Shown here: one piece after another, positions 17,550 through 26,960 of the stretch | Position numbering within the stretch: position 1 is the stretch's first letter | Layout of the letters: every line of letters begins with the position of its first letter | Source: Colwellia sp. | Lineage (GTDB): Bacteria > Pseudomonadota > Gammaproteobacteria > Enterobacterales > Alteromonadaceae | Direction of reading: 5' to 3' | Assembly (NCBI RefSeq): GCF_013215345.1 | Contig: NZ_JABSOV010000037.1 | Span: forward strand, 1 to 34,878 | Length of the DNA: 34,878 nt | Made by a program: the position numbers and the translations under genes | The notes under the pieces: model-generated | The model's input: only the letters and a program-made list of their open reading frames with translations | What the model was told of the DNA's origin: nothing | Databases searched by the model: none

Positions 17550-18038
17550 ATGCTTACCATTACCCTGTTCATCACTTGGCTTTATTACTTGTTAGCAGTG
17601 TTATTAGCTAGCGCAGTATATTTAGATTGGCGCTATCGGCAGTTGCCGAACTGGTTGTCTCTACTGGTGTTGTTAAGTGGGGTAGCAACTCTTCTCTTAC
17701 AGCAAGCTCTTGCTAGCGCATCGTATGATGAATTAGGGCTGCGAATGTTAACTGCTTTGCTACTTATACTGGCAGCATTGCCGGTTTATTACTTAGGTGG
17801 TTTAGCTGCTGGCGATATCAAACTTATTGCTGCGCTATCTGTTTGGTTTGAATTTGAACAGCTCAAGACTTTTTTGCTGCTAACAACACTCATAGGCGGT
17901 TTTTTAGCACTAATAATTATCTGCTACAACTTTTGTTTAACATTGCTTAGTTTCCGTTACCAAAGCAATAAAACAAAAATCACCACAGTTCCCTATGGCA
18001 TAGCTATCTCACTTGGCACTGCCCTTGTTTTATTTTAA
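17550..18038 (+). CDS. tadV: Prepilin peptidase TadV/CpaA
   Basis: A 162-residue polytopic membrane aspartic protease of the TadV/CpaA type, which lacks the methyltransferase half of PilD. The two catalytic aspartates are visible: Asp26 in YLDWRYRQLPNW and Asp89 in GLAAGDIKLIAAL. Four or more hydrophobic segments surround them. It should process Flp and the pseudopilins TadE and TadF encoded downstream. It starts at the ATG at 17550, 37 bases after flp. Confidence 0.93.
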   Translation: MLTITLFITWLYYLLAVLLASAVYLDWRYRQLPNWLSLLVLLSGVATLLLQQALASASYDELGLRMLTALLLILAALPVYYLGGLAAGDIKLIAALSVWFEFEQLKTFLLLTTLIGGFLALIIICYNFCLTLLSFRYQSNKTKITTVPYGIAISLGTALVLF

Positions 18039-18064
18039 TTACAGATTTAGGAGTGCTGGTTTCG

Positions 18065-18958
18065 ATGTTTTCGACCAGAAATATAATTTATCTAACTTTT
18101 AGCATCGCGGTTATTGGTGTTATTGGTATTTACTTGCAGCTAAGTGGCACTAAAGCAATTAACACTGCAATAGCAAATGAAGCGCCGATTTCGGTATTAA
18201 CACTTAATACCGACCTTGATGCCGGAAAAGCTATTTTAGCGCAACATTTTAGTTGGCAGTTAATCTCAGAGCAACAAACACAAAATCTTGTTGGTTTAAT
18301 TAAACGTCAAGATTTTAAATTGAAAAATTTTAAAGGTGCCATCAGTCGCTACCCACTAGTTAATGGCGATTATGTTCGTCTTGATAGTTTAGTTTTGCCA
18401 CATGACAGTGACTTTCTCACTACCTCGTTGGTTAAAGGTAAGCGTGCTATGGCCATTAAGGTTGATGCGCAATCAGCTATTGCTGGTTTAGTTAGCCCCG
18501 GAGATAGAGTTGATGTGATTTTCTATCACAAGTTAAAACGTAGTGAAGAACAAGATGTTTGGCAGATTAACGCCAGTGCCTCGGTAAGACAACTGGTTAC
18601 TAATGTGCGTTTAATTGCCGTTGACCGTCAACTCAATAAGCAAGAAGTTGCTGATGATAGTCGTAAGGGCAGTAAAATTAAATACGATGATCACAGTACT
18701 GTTACTTTAGAAGTAACGGTTAAGCAGGCACAAAAACTAGCGATGGCACAACAACTGGGCCGCTTAAGTTTATTATTGCGTGGCTCATCAGGACAATATG
18801 GCCAACTTGCGGCCACTGAAGATATTAGCATTAATACTGTCTTTGCCGATATTTTACCGCAATTTGACCAACACGCTCAGCGCGCACAGATGGTATTAAT
18901 GCAAGGCGAAAAACAGGTACTTAGTCATGCTAAAGAAAAGCAATCAGGAGAGAAGTAA
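18065..18958 (+). CDS. cpaB: Pilus assembly protein CpaB/RcpC
   Basis: A periplasmic, membrane-anchored Tad component with an N-terminal membrane segment (about 4-25) and a SAF-type domain around ISVLTLNTDLDAGKAILAQHFSW, followed by RAMAIKVDAQSAIAGLVSPGDRVDV, a hallmark of CpaB. The family is thought to support secretin assembly. The frame is open from a GTG at 18053, but AGGAG (18049-18053) overlaps that codon, so the ATG at 18065 is preferred. The protein is then 297 residues. Confidence 0.93.
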   Translation: MFSTRNIIYLTFSIAVIGVIGIYLQLSGTKAINTAIANEAPISVLTLNTDLDAGKAILAQHFSWQLISEQQTQNLVGLIKRQDFKLKNFKGAISRYPLVNGDYVRLDSLVLPHDSDFLTTSLVKGKRAMAIKVDAQSAIAGLVSPGDRVDVIFYHKLKRSEEQDVWQINASASVRQLVTNVRLIAVDRQLNKQEVADDSRKGSKIKYDDHSTVTLEVTVKQAQKLAMAQQLGRLSLLLRGSSGQYGQLAATEDISINTVFADILPQFDQHAQRAQMVLMQGEKQVLSHAKEKQSGEK

Positions 18959-18959
18959 G

Positions 18960-20396
18960 ATGACTGCTAAATCTTTTATTTGCCAAGTTAAATTGGCCTT
19001 AGCTAGTTTATTGTTCATTTATGCGGGGCAGAGCTTAGCTTTAGAATTAAGCATAAGTGAAGGTTATTTAATTAACTTACCCAGTAACGCCAAAACTATT
19101 TTTATTGCGAACCCTAATATTGCCAGCTATCAGGTACCTGCGGCGAATAAAATTTTTGTTTTTGGTCGTCAAGCGGGCAGCACCAATTTATATGCCCTTG
19201 ATAATAGTGGCTCGGTTATTTTTTCAGAAAAAATAAAAGTGCAACACAATATTAGTGAATTAAATGCGCAAGTTGCTGAGTTATATCCACAAGCAAGGGT
19301 TGAGGCCATTTCAAACAATGGCCAATTATTGCTAAAAGGCACAGTGCCATCAGCCATTATGGCCACGGCGGTCATTGAATTAGCACGCAGTTATATGGTT
19401 TCTGTCGATAATGAAGGTACTGGTGAGGAACAAAAAAATGCCAGCGATAATAGCAATAACCAAGTGTTAGAGCCAATTAACCAGCTGTCGGTCACTTTAC
19501 CCAATCAAGTCAATATCCGGGTACGTATTGCTGAAGTTGCTCGTACAGTTACTACCCAATTAGGTCTGCATCCAGGGGAGAACTTCTTAGGTATACAAAA
19601 TGCCAATTGGAGTCAGGGCAGCTTGGAAAGTTCGAGCATGGATATCAATCAAGCGGTTGGAAAAGTTATTGGCGTTGATATCTTTGGTGGCTTAAATAAG
19701 ATTTTCGGTCTAAAGCTTAACTCGCACAGCATAATGCTTGATGCCTTAGCAAAAGAGGGGGCGGCAAAAATATTAGCTGAGCCCAACTTAACCGCTATGT
19801 CTGGCGAAACCGCCACTTTTATGGCTGGTGGTGAATTCCCTATTCCGGTGAGTTTAACGCCAAATGGTCAAGTGGTGATCGAGTTTAAGCAATATGGCGT
19901 ATTACTTAACATAACGCCAACAGTGCTAAGTGATAGGCGTATTAGTTTACAAATTGAACCGGAAGTCAGCAGCTTGGATCACAATAGTGCACAGATTTTT
20001 AATGGTTTATCTGTACCGGGCATTAAGGTCAGGCGTGCTAAAACCACCGTTGAGCTGGCCAGTGGAGAAAGTTTTATGCTGGCAGGGTTACTGATGAATG
20101 ATGAAAGTAATAGTGTTAGTAAATTTCCTTTCCTTGGTGATATCCCCGTACTTGGCGCCCTGTTTCGCTCAACTAACTATAATCGTAACGAAACAGAGTT
20201 AGTGATTATTGCCGAAGCCTATGTGGTGGAGCCATCGCGCGAAAAGAACTTGGCCCTGCCAACAGATTTTTATACCCCGTATAGTGATCTAGAGCGCTTA
20301 TTTAATGTCTCTTGGCAACAAGATGCGTTGGTGCCGGATTTACCGATTAATGACAAGCAACCTAGGCTGCTTGGCGATAACGGCTTTTACTATTGA
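18960..20396 (+). CDS. cpaC: Tad outer-membrane secretin CpaC/RcpA
   Basis: A 478-residue secretin that forms the outer-membrane channel for the Flp pilus. The ATG at 18960 is chosen because AGGAG at 18947-18951 precedes it and it begins with a clear signal peptide ending near QSLA. The frame extends 11 codons upstream into cpaB. The N-terminal domain (LSISEGYLINLPSNAKTIFI) is the typical pilus N-domain, followed by a BON-like segment (QLLLKGTVPS). The secretin core has ILAEPNLTAMSGETATFMAGGEFPIP and the C-terminal signature VPGIKVRRAKTTVELASGES. Confidence 0.95.
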   Translation: MTAKSFICQVKLALASLLFIYAGQSLALELSISEGYLINLPSNAKTIFIANPNIASYQVPAANKIFVFGRQAGSTNLYALDNSGSVIFSEKIKVQHNISELNAQVAELYPQARVEAISNNGQLLLKGTVPSAIMATAVIELARSYMVSVDNEGTGEEQKNASDNSNNQVLEPINQLSVTLPNQVNIRVRIAEVARTVTTQLGLHPGENFLGIQNANWSQGSLESSSMDINQAVGKVIGVDIFGGLNKIFGLKLNSHSIMLDALAKEGAAKILAEPNLTAMSGETATFMAGGEFPIPVSLTPNGQVVIEFKQYGVLLNITPTVLSDRRISLQIEPEVSSLDHNSAQIFNGLSVPGIKVRRAKTTVELASGESFMLAGLLMNDESNSVSKFPFLGDIPVLGALFRSTNYNRNETELVIIAEAYVVEPSREKNLALPTDFYTPYSDLERLFNVSWQQDALVPDLPINDKQPRLLGDNGFYY

Positions 20397-20439
20397 TAGC
20401 TCAACAAACGCTGTAACCGCAGCAACAAGAAGATATTTT

Positions 20440-21042
20440 ATGTTATTCCAGACCCCCTTAATGATATTCACAGTTATGCTACTAACTGGCTGTAGTTATA
20501 CCCTTAGCCAATACACAGATGCGCCAGAAGCAGCCAAAGCCGTAGCGATAGAGCTAGAACTTGTTAATGCTCAACTTGAACTCGCGCCATTAGCTCAAAC
20601 GCTTAGTGGCCAACAACAAGCGACATTGCACAAATTTATTGCCTTGCAAGGCAATAGCTACCCACAGCGAGTCATAGTTACTGCTAATGAGCAGTTAATT
20701 ACTCGCCACCAAGAACAATTACGTCAATTGTTATTAACGCTGGGTATACAGGCAAGTAATATTGCTTTTCGTTATAGCGACAAATCTGCTAATAGCTTAA
20801 TTATTACTAGTGAGTATTTTCGTGCTATTGCGCCAGCATGTCATCGTACTAGTTATGCTGATTTAGGCTGCGCTAGCAGTCGCAACCTCGCCATGATGGT
20901 TGCCGATCCAGTGCAATTAATACGCGGCGCTAGCTTAGCGCCAATGGACGGGGTTAAAGCTACGGAGGCGATTAAACGTTATCGTCACCCCACTGAAGCG
21001 CCAAAAAGCGAAACCCTAGTTAATTTGACCAAGGTGAAGTAA
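20440..21042 (+). CDS. cpaD: Pilus biogenesis lipoprotein CpaD/RcpB
   Basis: A 200-residue lipoprotein. The ATG at 20440 directly begins a lipoprotein signal peptide with lipobox LLTGC (Cys18), and AAGAAGAT lies just upstream. A longer frame from 20305 would overlap cpaC by about 90 bases and bury the signal peptide. The C-terminal block (YADLGCASSRNLAMMVADP, then IKRYR) matches CpaD. In the Tad system this protein is thought to help stabilise or localise the secretin in the outer membrane. The stop overlaps the tadZ start (TAATG). Confidence 0.88.
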   Translation: MLFQTPLMIFTVMLLTGCSYTLSQYTDAPEAAKAVAIELELVNAQLELAPLAQTLSGQQQATLHKFIALQGNSYPQRVIVTANEQLITRHQEQLRQLLLTLGIQASNIAFRYSDKSANSLIITSEYFRAIAPACHRTSYADLGCASSRNLAMMVADPVQLIRGASLAPMDGVKATEAIKRYRHPTEAPKSETLVNLTKVK

Positions 21043-22349
21043 TGACGACTTCAGTAATCAATGCCCCACAAAGTCTTACCCTGCAGAAAAGTCAGCACAC
21101 AAGTCAGCAACAAGCGGCTAGCTTACTTGCTTTTGTTACCGATAAAAGCAATGAGCTGTTATTGAATAAAGTATTCAGTAATTTTTCAACGTCTATGCAA
21201 AGCCTCAATTCAGGCAGACCGGAAAGCGATGGCGGTATCACTAAGGCTATTAATGGCAATATAGACTATGCCATCAACTATTTGCGTGATAATCAATCAC
21301 CGAAAATTCTTATTGTCGACATAGATGAAGAAGAGCAAGTCATTAGCTCAATAAACGCACTCGCTCACGTATGCGAGCCTGGTACACGTGTATTGGTCAT
21401 TGGTAGCAGTGATAATGTCGACTTGTATCGTGAACTGAAAAACATGGGTATTGATGATTATTTATGTAAGCCACTAAATCAATCATTGTTGTTGCATGTT
21501 TTAGGGCGAGCAACAGGCAAGGTGCACCAAACTGCTAGGGTCGGCAGTGGCAAAAGTATCGCGATTGCCGGCTGTAGTGGTGGTGTAGGGGTTTCTACCA
21601 TAGCGGCAAATTTAGCTAGAGCATTTGCTAATCATGGCTCTAAAACGTTAGTGACAGATCTTAATTGTTACGGCGGTGATATCGACTTATTACTCAATGC
21701 CAGTACCCATGCTGGTGTTGGTTTGGTGACCTTGCTTAATGAACAGAAAAGTATTGATAAGTTATTGATAGAAAGATCTTGTTTGCAAATAGCACCGCGT
21801 TTGTATTTATTGAAATCTCTAGGGCAAAAATATCATTTTGACAGCCAAAACTATCAGAAATTAGCGCAAGTTTTGGCGGAAGAGTTTAACTATCTGGTCT
21901 GGGATTTACCGGCACATTTACTCAATGAGCCAGGCATTGCCGACACCTTGTTTAATGCCGATGTACAAGTGATAGTTTGTAGTCCCACTTTAGCAAGTTT
22001 ACGCCAGTGTAAAGCTTTATTAACTCAACTGGGCCAGCAAAGGTATGCACAGCGGACTTTATTGGTGTTAAACCTATTGCACGGCAATAGCGAGCATAGT
22101 TTATCGCAAACCATGTTAGAGCAGCACCTAGAACGCAGTTTTGATCATGTACTACCTTATGCGCCGAAAAAGGTGTTGAAAGCGGCAGAGCTGGGTGAGT
22201 CGCTATTAAGTGAGGTTCATGGGGTTGGTCGAAGTTTATTGGCACTAAGCAATGATATTTTAGGTGTTAGCCAACAAGCTAATAACTCCTTATTGGCACG
22301 CTTTATACCTTTGCGTAGCTGGTATAAAAAAGCCAGAGGTAAAGCCTAA
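21042..22349 (+). CDS. tadZ: TadZ/CpaE, MinD-like pilus localisation ATPase
   Basis: A 435-residue protein. Residues about 87-150 form a receiver-like fold (ILIVDIDEEEQ, IDDYLCKP). A MinD/ParA-like domain follows from about 172. Its P-loop reads CSGGVGVST (178-186), so both lysines of the deviant Walker A motif (KGGxGKS/T) are replaced, by Ser179 and Val184. Loss of the P-loop lysine is known in CpaE/TadZ and suggests weak or absent ATP hydrolysis. The family places the pilus machine at the cell pole. It overlaps both neighbours by one base. Confidence 0.92.
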   Translation: MTTSVINAPQSLTLQKSQHTSQQQAASLLAFVTDKSNELLLNKVFSNFSTSMQSLNSGRPESDGGITKAINGNIDYAINYLRDNQSPKILIVDIDEEEQVISSINALAHVCEPGTRVLVIGSSDNVDLYRELKNMGIDDYLCKPLNQSLLLHVLGRATGKVHQTARVGSGKSIAIAGCSGGVGVSTIAANLARAFANHGSKTLVTDLNCYGGDIDLLLNASTHAGVGLVTLLNEQKSIDKLLIERSCLQIAPRLYLLKSLGQKYHFDSQNYQKLAQVLAEEFNYLVWDLPAHLLNEPGIADTLFNADVQVIVCSPTLASLRQCKALLTQLGQQRYAQRTLLVLNLLHGNSEHSLSQTMLEQHLERSFDHVLPYAPKKVLKAAELGESLLSEVHGVGRSLLALSNDILGVSQQANNSLLARFIPLRSWYKKARGKA

Positions 22350-23812
22350 TGTTTGGTCGTAAGGTGAGTGAACCTGATAATCAATCCGCTTGCCAGCCTG
22401 ATAGCGAGGCAGTAACAGCAGCTAAAACTGATACTGTGTTAACAACCGAGCTTCCACAGCTCAGTCGCCAAGTTTTGTCGGCCAATACTCAGGAAGGTAT
22501 TCAGCAAGGAATTCAACAAAGTCAGCATGATAACAGCAGCGAGGATGTTGAGTTAGATGCACAAGTATATCAAGTGATCCGTGAGCAAATTTTTGCCAGC
22601 ATAGATCCCTCAGTGGCAACCAAGTTAAAACAAGATGAACTTGCCGAGCGAATTTTACAAGCGGTGACATCCATCGCCAATCAGCAGCGCTTGCCATTAA
22701 CTTTTCAAGCGCAGCAGCAAATAGCGCAACTATTATTAGCCGATATGATCGGCTTAGGCCCGCTACAGGCATTGCTTGATGATGACAGTGTTAATGATAT
22801 TTTGATTAATGGCTTTGATAAAGTTTATGTTGAGCGTGGTGGTAAGTTATCACTTACTAAAGCAAAATTTCGAGATGAAAACCATTTATTGCATGTTGCG
22901 CGTCGTATCGCCTCGGCGGTTGGGCGTCGTATCGATGAAAGTAAACCTATGGTTGATGCTAGGTTAGCCGATGGCAGTCGGGTCAATATTGTTATTCCAC
23001 CGCTAAGTTTATCTGGTACCACTATTTCAATCAGAAAATTCTCCACCATGGGCTTGCAGTTAGAACACCTAGCCGAAAAAGGTGCTATGTCTGCTGGCAT
23101 GGTCACTTTTTTGAAAATCATCAGCCATTGTCGACTCAATATCTTAGTTTCTGGTGGTACCGGTGCCGGTAAAACCACGCTGCTAAATGCCTTGTCTTAT
23201 CAAATAGATGAGCAAGAGCGTATTGTTACCATCGAAGATGCGGCTGAGTTAAAATTGCAACAAGCCCATGTGGTTACCCTGGAAAGCCGTCCGGCTACTT
23301 TAGAGGGGGGCGCAGAAATATCGCTAAGAGAGTTACTTAAAAATGCTCTGCGCATGCGACCAGATCGCATCATCATAGGTGAAGTGCGCGGTGAAGAGGC
23401 CTTTGAAATGATGCAGGCAATGAATACCGGTCATGATGGCTCTATGTCTACCTTACATGCTAACTCTGCCCGTGACGCCTTAATTCGATTAGAAAATATG
23501 CTGCTGATGGGACAAGTTAATTTACCACCGTTAGCACTTAAAAGGCAGATGAATTCAGCCATTGATATTATTATGCATATTGAACGTATGCGTGATGGCA
23601 AGCGCCGTATCACCAGTATTTGTGAGTTGGTTGGCATTGAAGGTGATAACCTATTAGTGCAAGATTTATTTAGCTACAAGTTCAGCCATGAATTAAGCAA
23701 TGGTGAACTAGATGGTGAATTTATTAGCCATAAAATACAGCCTTATTGTCTGGATAAAGTTCGCTACTTTGGCCTTGAGTCACAACTATTAAAGTCAATG
23801 GGATTGTCATGA
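22349..23812 (+). CDS. tadA: Tad pilus assembly ATPase TadA/CpaF
   Basis: A 487-residue secretion ATPase that powers pilus extension, and in CpaF-type systems also retraction. The N-terminal 60 residues are polar and variable. All catalytic motifs are present: Walker A GGTGAGKTT at 269-277, Asp box IVTIEDAAEL at 292-301, Walker B RIIIGEVRGEE at 340-350 and His box GHDGSMSTLHAN at 361-372. The start overlaps tadZ by one base and the stop overlaps tadB by four. Confidence 0.97.
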   Translation: MFGRKVSEPDNQSACQPDSEAVTAAKTDTVLTTELPQLSRQVLSANTQEGIQQGIQQSQHDNSSEDVELDAQVYQVIREQIFASIDPSVATKLKQDELAERILQAVTSIANQQRLPLTFQAQQQIAQLLLADMIGLGPLQALLDDDSVNDILINGFDKVYVERGGKLSLTKAKFRDENHLLHVARRIASAVGRRIDESKPMVDARLADGSRVNIVIPPLSLSGTTISIRKFSTMGLQLEHLAEKGAMSAGMVTFLKIISHCRLNILVSGGTGAGKTTLLNALSYQIDEQERIVTIEDAAELKLQQAHVVTLESRPATLEGGAEISLRELLKNALRMRPDRIIIGEVRGEEAFEMMQAMNTGHDGSMSTLHANSARDALIRLENMLLMGQVNLPPLALKRQMNSAIDIIMHIERMRDGKRRITSICELVGIEGDNLLVQDLFSYKFSHELSNGELDGEFISHKIQPYCLDKVRYFGLESQLLKSMGLS

Positions 23813-24741
23813 TACTGTTGTTGCTGACTTTTATTTTTTTAGCACTAACTTGTGTCTTTTATTGGCTTAAATACCAACAAGAGCAGCGTTTACATGCAAC
23901 TCGTATCAAACGCTACCTTAATTTAGCTACGGAAAAGCCTAGTGGTAGCGCTGAGTTATTATTATTCAAAAAAAATAGCCAATACCAAGGCTGGCGGTTG
24001 TGGTTATATAGTAACCAACAAAGGTTTGTTGCTGTGATGCCAATGAAATTAGCGAGGCGCCTTGGCTTGGTTGCCGCTTTGTTGGCGCCTGTTTTATGGT
24101 GGAGCACCTCTGTATTGCCAATTTACGGACAATTGTTCGTTCTTATTAGCGTTTACCTTAGCGCAAGTCTATTTATTGTCCGCTGGTTACAACACCGGAA
24201 ATTACAACGCTTTGAAGCTGACTTTCCCACGGCCATTGCCAGTATTAGCCGCGCGGTAAGTGCTGGCGTATCGGTGCCCGCAGCCATTGCTCATGTAAGC
24301 CAAGAAATGGCTGGTCCTGTCGGGGAGACCTTTACCCGTATCAATGATTTATTAGCCATAGGTACTTCATTGGAGCAGGCATTACAAGATGCCGCTTTGC
24401 GGATACAACTTGCCAGTTTTAAGTTTTTTACCGTGACCTTGTTATTAAATCAACATGCGGGTGGTCAGTTGTCGCAAATATTAAGGCAATTGATGGAGAA
24501 CTTGCATCAACGTAAAGCCTTGCAGCAAAAGGTTTTAGCCATGACCGCTGAACCGCGCACCTCAGCAAAAATTATTGCGCTAATGCCGCCTATGTTTCTC
24601 CTGTTATTTTGGTTCCAAGCCCGATATATTTTTGATTATTTGTTTTCTGACGAACGTGGGCAAGTGATAGCAATTTATTCCTTTATCAGCATAGTTTTAG
24701 GGCTTTATATCATAGCAAAAATGAGTAAAGTCGATGAGTAG
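23809..24741 (+). CDS. tadB: Inner-membrane platform protein TadB
   Basis: A 310-residue membrane protein. N-terminal hydrophobic segments (1-18 and about 82-125) precede a GspF-type cytoplasmic domain, with FPTAIASISRAVSAGVSVPAAI at about 142-163, followed by C-terminal membrane segments (about 255-305). With TadC it should form the platform on which the TadA ATPase acts. It starts at an ATG that overlaps the tadA stop (ATGA). Confidence 0.93.
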   Translation: MILLLLTFIFLALTCVFYWLKYQQEQRLHATRIKRYLNLATEKPSGSAELLLFKKNSQYQGWRLWLYSNQQRFVAVMPMKLARRLGLVAALLAPVLWWSTSVLPIYGQLFVLISVYLSASLFIVRWLQHRKLQRFEADFPTAIASISRAVSAGVSVPAAIAHVSQEMAGPVGETFTRINDLLAIGTSLEQALQDAALRIQLASFKFFTVTLLLNQHAGGQLSQILRQLMENLHQRKALQQKVLAMTAEPRTSAKIIALMPPMFLLLFWFQARYIFDYLFSDERGQVIAIYSFISIVLGLYIIAKMSKVDE

Positions 24742-24752
24742 AGGCCTTAATC

Positions 24753-25652
24753 TTGGATAATTTATGGATGCTGATCAGTGTATTTCTTTTTATTACCGGT
24801 AGTAGTTTAACCTTACTGCTGGCCAAAAAAGCCTTGCGTGAAGAGCTGCAGCAAGAACGATTACAACGGCATATTCACAACACAGTACAAATTTCTGCCA
24901 GTGGCGAAGCACTTTTTACCACTAAACAAGAGGTGCATTGGTTAAAAAAAGAAACCGTAAAATTGCAAGCTGCGCTTCATGGCGCTGGTTTATTTCAGCC
25001 TAAGGCGCTGGCGTACTTATTACTAACAAAACTGCTATGTGCGCTATTGGCATTTTTATTGGCTTGGTTATTTTTGGGCTACGAAGCGAGCGCAGGTAGT
25101 AGCAAGTTATGGTTATTTGCCGGTATGGCTTTTATTGCCAACTTAATCCCAGATTACTATTTAGAGCAAGTACAAAAGCGCAATCAAGCAGAAATAGTTA
25201 AAGCTTTGCCGGATAGTTTAGCTTTGTTAGTTATCTGCTTAGAGTCGGGAGCCACCCTCGAACGTGCCCTGACTATTGTCAGTGAGCAATTAGTGGATGT
25301 TTATCCTCAACTTTCTAAGCAGTGGCAATTGACCTTGGCACAAATGAAAATTGATCCAGATAAAAAAGTAGCCTTAATAGCATTAGCAGAGCGTAACCAA
25401 TCAGAAGAAATTAACGCCTTAGTCACGGTCTTGATTCAAGCCGAACGTTTTGGCTCACCGTTGGCACAAACCTTACGCAATTTTTCTGATGAAATTAGAG
25501 AGTTGCGTAAGCTAAAGTTGGAAGAAAATATCGCAAAACTCAGCGCTAAAATCACTTTACCTATGCTGTTACTGGTATTTTTTCCCTTGTTACTTATTTT
25601 AGTTGCGCCGCAAGTTGCGCTGTTAACTGATGCACTCAAAGGAATGCAATAG
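24753..25652 (+). CDS. tadC: Inner-membrane platform protein TadC
   Basis: A 299-residue GspF-domain membrane protein and partner of TadB. Hydrophobic segments lie at about 4-24, 86-140 and 265-290, and the GspF motif is at ALPDSLALLVICLESGATLERAL. The start is TTG at 24753, chosen because AGAGG at 24740-24744 lies eight bases upstream; the next ATG (24768) is only five codons in. TadC lies directly after TadB in the standard Tad order. Confidence 0.93.
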   Translation: MDNLWMLISVFLFITGSSLTLLLAKKALREELQQERLQRHIHNTVQISASGEALFTTKQEVHWLKKETVKLQAALHGAGLFQPKALAYLLLTKLLCALLAFLLAWLFLGYEASAGSSKLWLFAGMAFIANLIPDYYLEQVQKRNQAEIVKALPDSLALLVICLESGATLERALTIVSEQLVDVYPQLSKQWQLTLAQMKIDPDKKVALIALAERNQSEEINALVTVLIQAERFGSPLAQTLRNFSDEIRELRKLKLEENIAKLSAKITLPMLLLVFFPLLLILVAPQVALLTDALKGMQ

Positions 25653-26494
25653 TGAATAAAAAATCCATAGTTAAGCAAATGAAAGCTACTCTTTTACTGC
25701 TGAATTTCATCATGCTTTTTTTACTCAGCGGCTGTCAAACGCCAGTACCTGAAATAAAAGCTGAATTATCAGAAACCACCTTAGCAAATATTGCTTTGCA
25801 AAGTGGTGATATGCGCAGTGCCATTGCCTTATACCAAAAGCTATTGGCGAGTGCAGACAGACAAGTAAGTGAAGACTATTCAGCTAGCGCTGAAGAAACG
25901 GCGGAAAGAATTGATGTTTTATTGTCTTTAGCTTCAGCGTATCGCGGTATTGAGCAAAATGAGTTGGCGGTACATTACCTCAAACAAGTCACTGAACTGT
26001 CGACCAACAACTTAGCGGCATGGCGTCAACTGGGCTTAAATTATTTAGATCAACAAGACTACCAAGCAGCTGAGCAGGCATTTAGCCAAGCAATTACCAT
26101 TAATGCTTTTGATATCACCAGTCTCAATGGTTTGGGTGTCAGTTATAGTTGGCAGCATTCTTACCAATCAGCTCATCAATACTTAATGCAAGCACTGGCG
26201 TTATCACCTGGCAGTTTAGAGTTTAAAAATAATTTGGCCTTAAATCATATTTTGCGTGAGCAATATTTAGCGGCAATAAAATTATTATTACCCTTATATC
26301 GCCAACAGCGTAGTAGTGAAAAAATGCGTAATAACTTGGCCTTTGCTTTAACCCTTAATGGCAATAAAAACCAAGCAAAACGGGTTTTATCTAAAGATTA
26401 TAACCAAGAGCAAATAGAGCAGAATATAAAATATTATCTGCAATTTAGTCATGCCAGCAAGCTTAATTTAATCACGGAGCAAGACCTTGGTTAG
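25652..26494 (+). CDS. tadD: TadD, TPR lipoprotein of the Tad machine
   Basis: A 280-residue protein starting with GTG at 25652, sharing one base with the tadC stop. The signal peptide ends in the lipobox LLSGC (Cys28). Tandem TPR units follow at about 95-240, for example AAWRQLGLNYLDQQDYQAAEQA and SLNGLGVSYSWQHSYQSAHQ. TadD is thought to act as an assembly or pilotin-like factor for the secretin. Confidence 0.92.
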   Translation: MNKKSIVKQMKATLLLLNFIMLFLLSGCQTPVPEIKAELSETTLANIALQSGDMRSAIALYQKLLASADRQVSEDYSASAEETAERIDVLLSLASAYRGIEQNELAVHYLKQVTELSTNNLAAWRQLGLNYLDQQDYQAAEQAFSQAITINAFDITSLNGLGVSYSWQHSYQSAHQYLMQALALSPGSLEFKNNLALNHILREQYLAAIKLLLPLYRQQRSSEKMRNNLAFALTLNGNKNQAKRVLSKDYNQEQIEQNIKYYLQFSHASKLNLITEQDLG

Positions 26495-26960
26495 CGCTAA
26501 TTCTAACTTTAACAGCTTGCTACGCGGTAAAGATAAACAACGGGGCAGCATGATGGTGGAAGTCGCTTTTTTACTGCCGTTTTTTTTATTCATAGTCTTT
26601 AGTGCTTTAGAGCTAGCGCGCGGCCTTATCATTTATGCCAGCCTTAATCATGTGCTGAGCGAAGCTGCTCGACAGGTAAAATTATCTACTGCCTCGGGTG
26701 CTAATTATCAAAGCGAATTATTGCAAGCAATGAAAGCTAATCCAGCCTCATTATTAGATAGCAGCAAGCTGGTGGTTGAACAGGCAAAATTTTATAGCTC
26801 ACCAGAGAAACTTGCTGATCAAGAGCCAAGCGATAGTGCTTCAGCTATAGATGCTCCGTTGGCTAAATACACAGTTTCTTATCAAGAGACTTTGCTTAGC
26901 CCTTGGTTACAAGATTTATTCCCCTTTAGTGCCGGGATTTTGGTGAAACATGAGCATTAA
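26487..26960 (+). CDS. tadE: Minor pseudopilin TadE
   Basis: A 157-residue type IV pilin-like protein. The processing site is G20|SMMVE, with Glu25 at the +5 position, followed by a hydrophobic helix (about 22-45). The start is TTG at 26487; GGAG at 26475-26478 lies eight bases upstream, and the gene overlaps tadD by 8 bp. TadV is expected to process it, and it is needed for Flp pilus formation in studied systems. Confidence 0.9.
   Translation: MVSANSNFNSLLRGKDKQRGSMMVEVAFLLPFFLFIVFSALELARGLIIYASLNHVLSEAARQVKLSTASGANYQSELLQAMKANPASLLDSSKLVVEQAKFYSSPEKLADQEPSDSASAIDAPLAKYTVSYQETLLSPWLQDLFPFSAGILVKHEH

Noticed and set aside
18053-18064. GTG start for cpaB at 18053
   Set aside because: The ribosome-binding AGGAG overlaps this codon, so initiation at the ATG at 18065 is more plausible.
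20305-20439. A 45-codon N-terminal extension of cpaD overlapping cpaC
   Set aside because: The lipoprotein signal peptide begins at the ATG at 20440, which has its own ribosome-binding site; the extension would bury it.
22461-22772. A 103-codon open frame opposite the tadA N-terminal region
   Set aside because: Antisense to a well-supported gene, with no ribosome-binding site or known motif.
22825-23178. A 117-codon open frame opposite tadA
   Set aside because: It lies fully antisense to the conserved Walker A region of tadA, has no recognisable domain and is a shadow frame.
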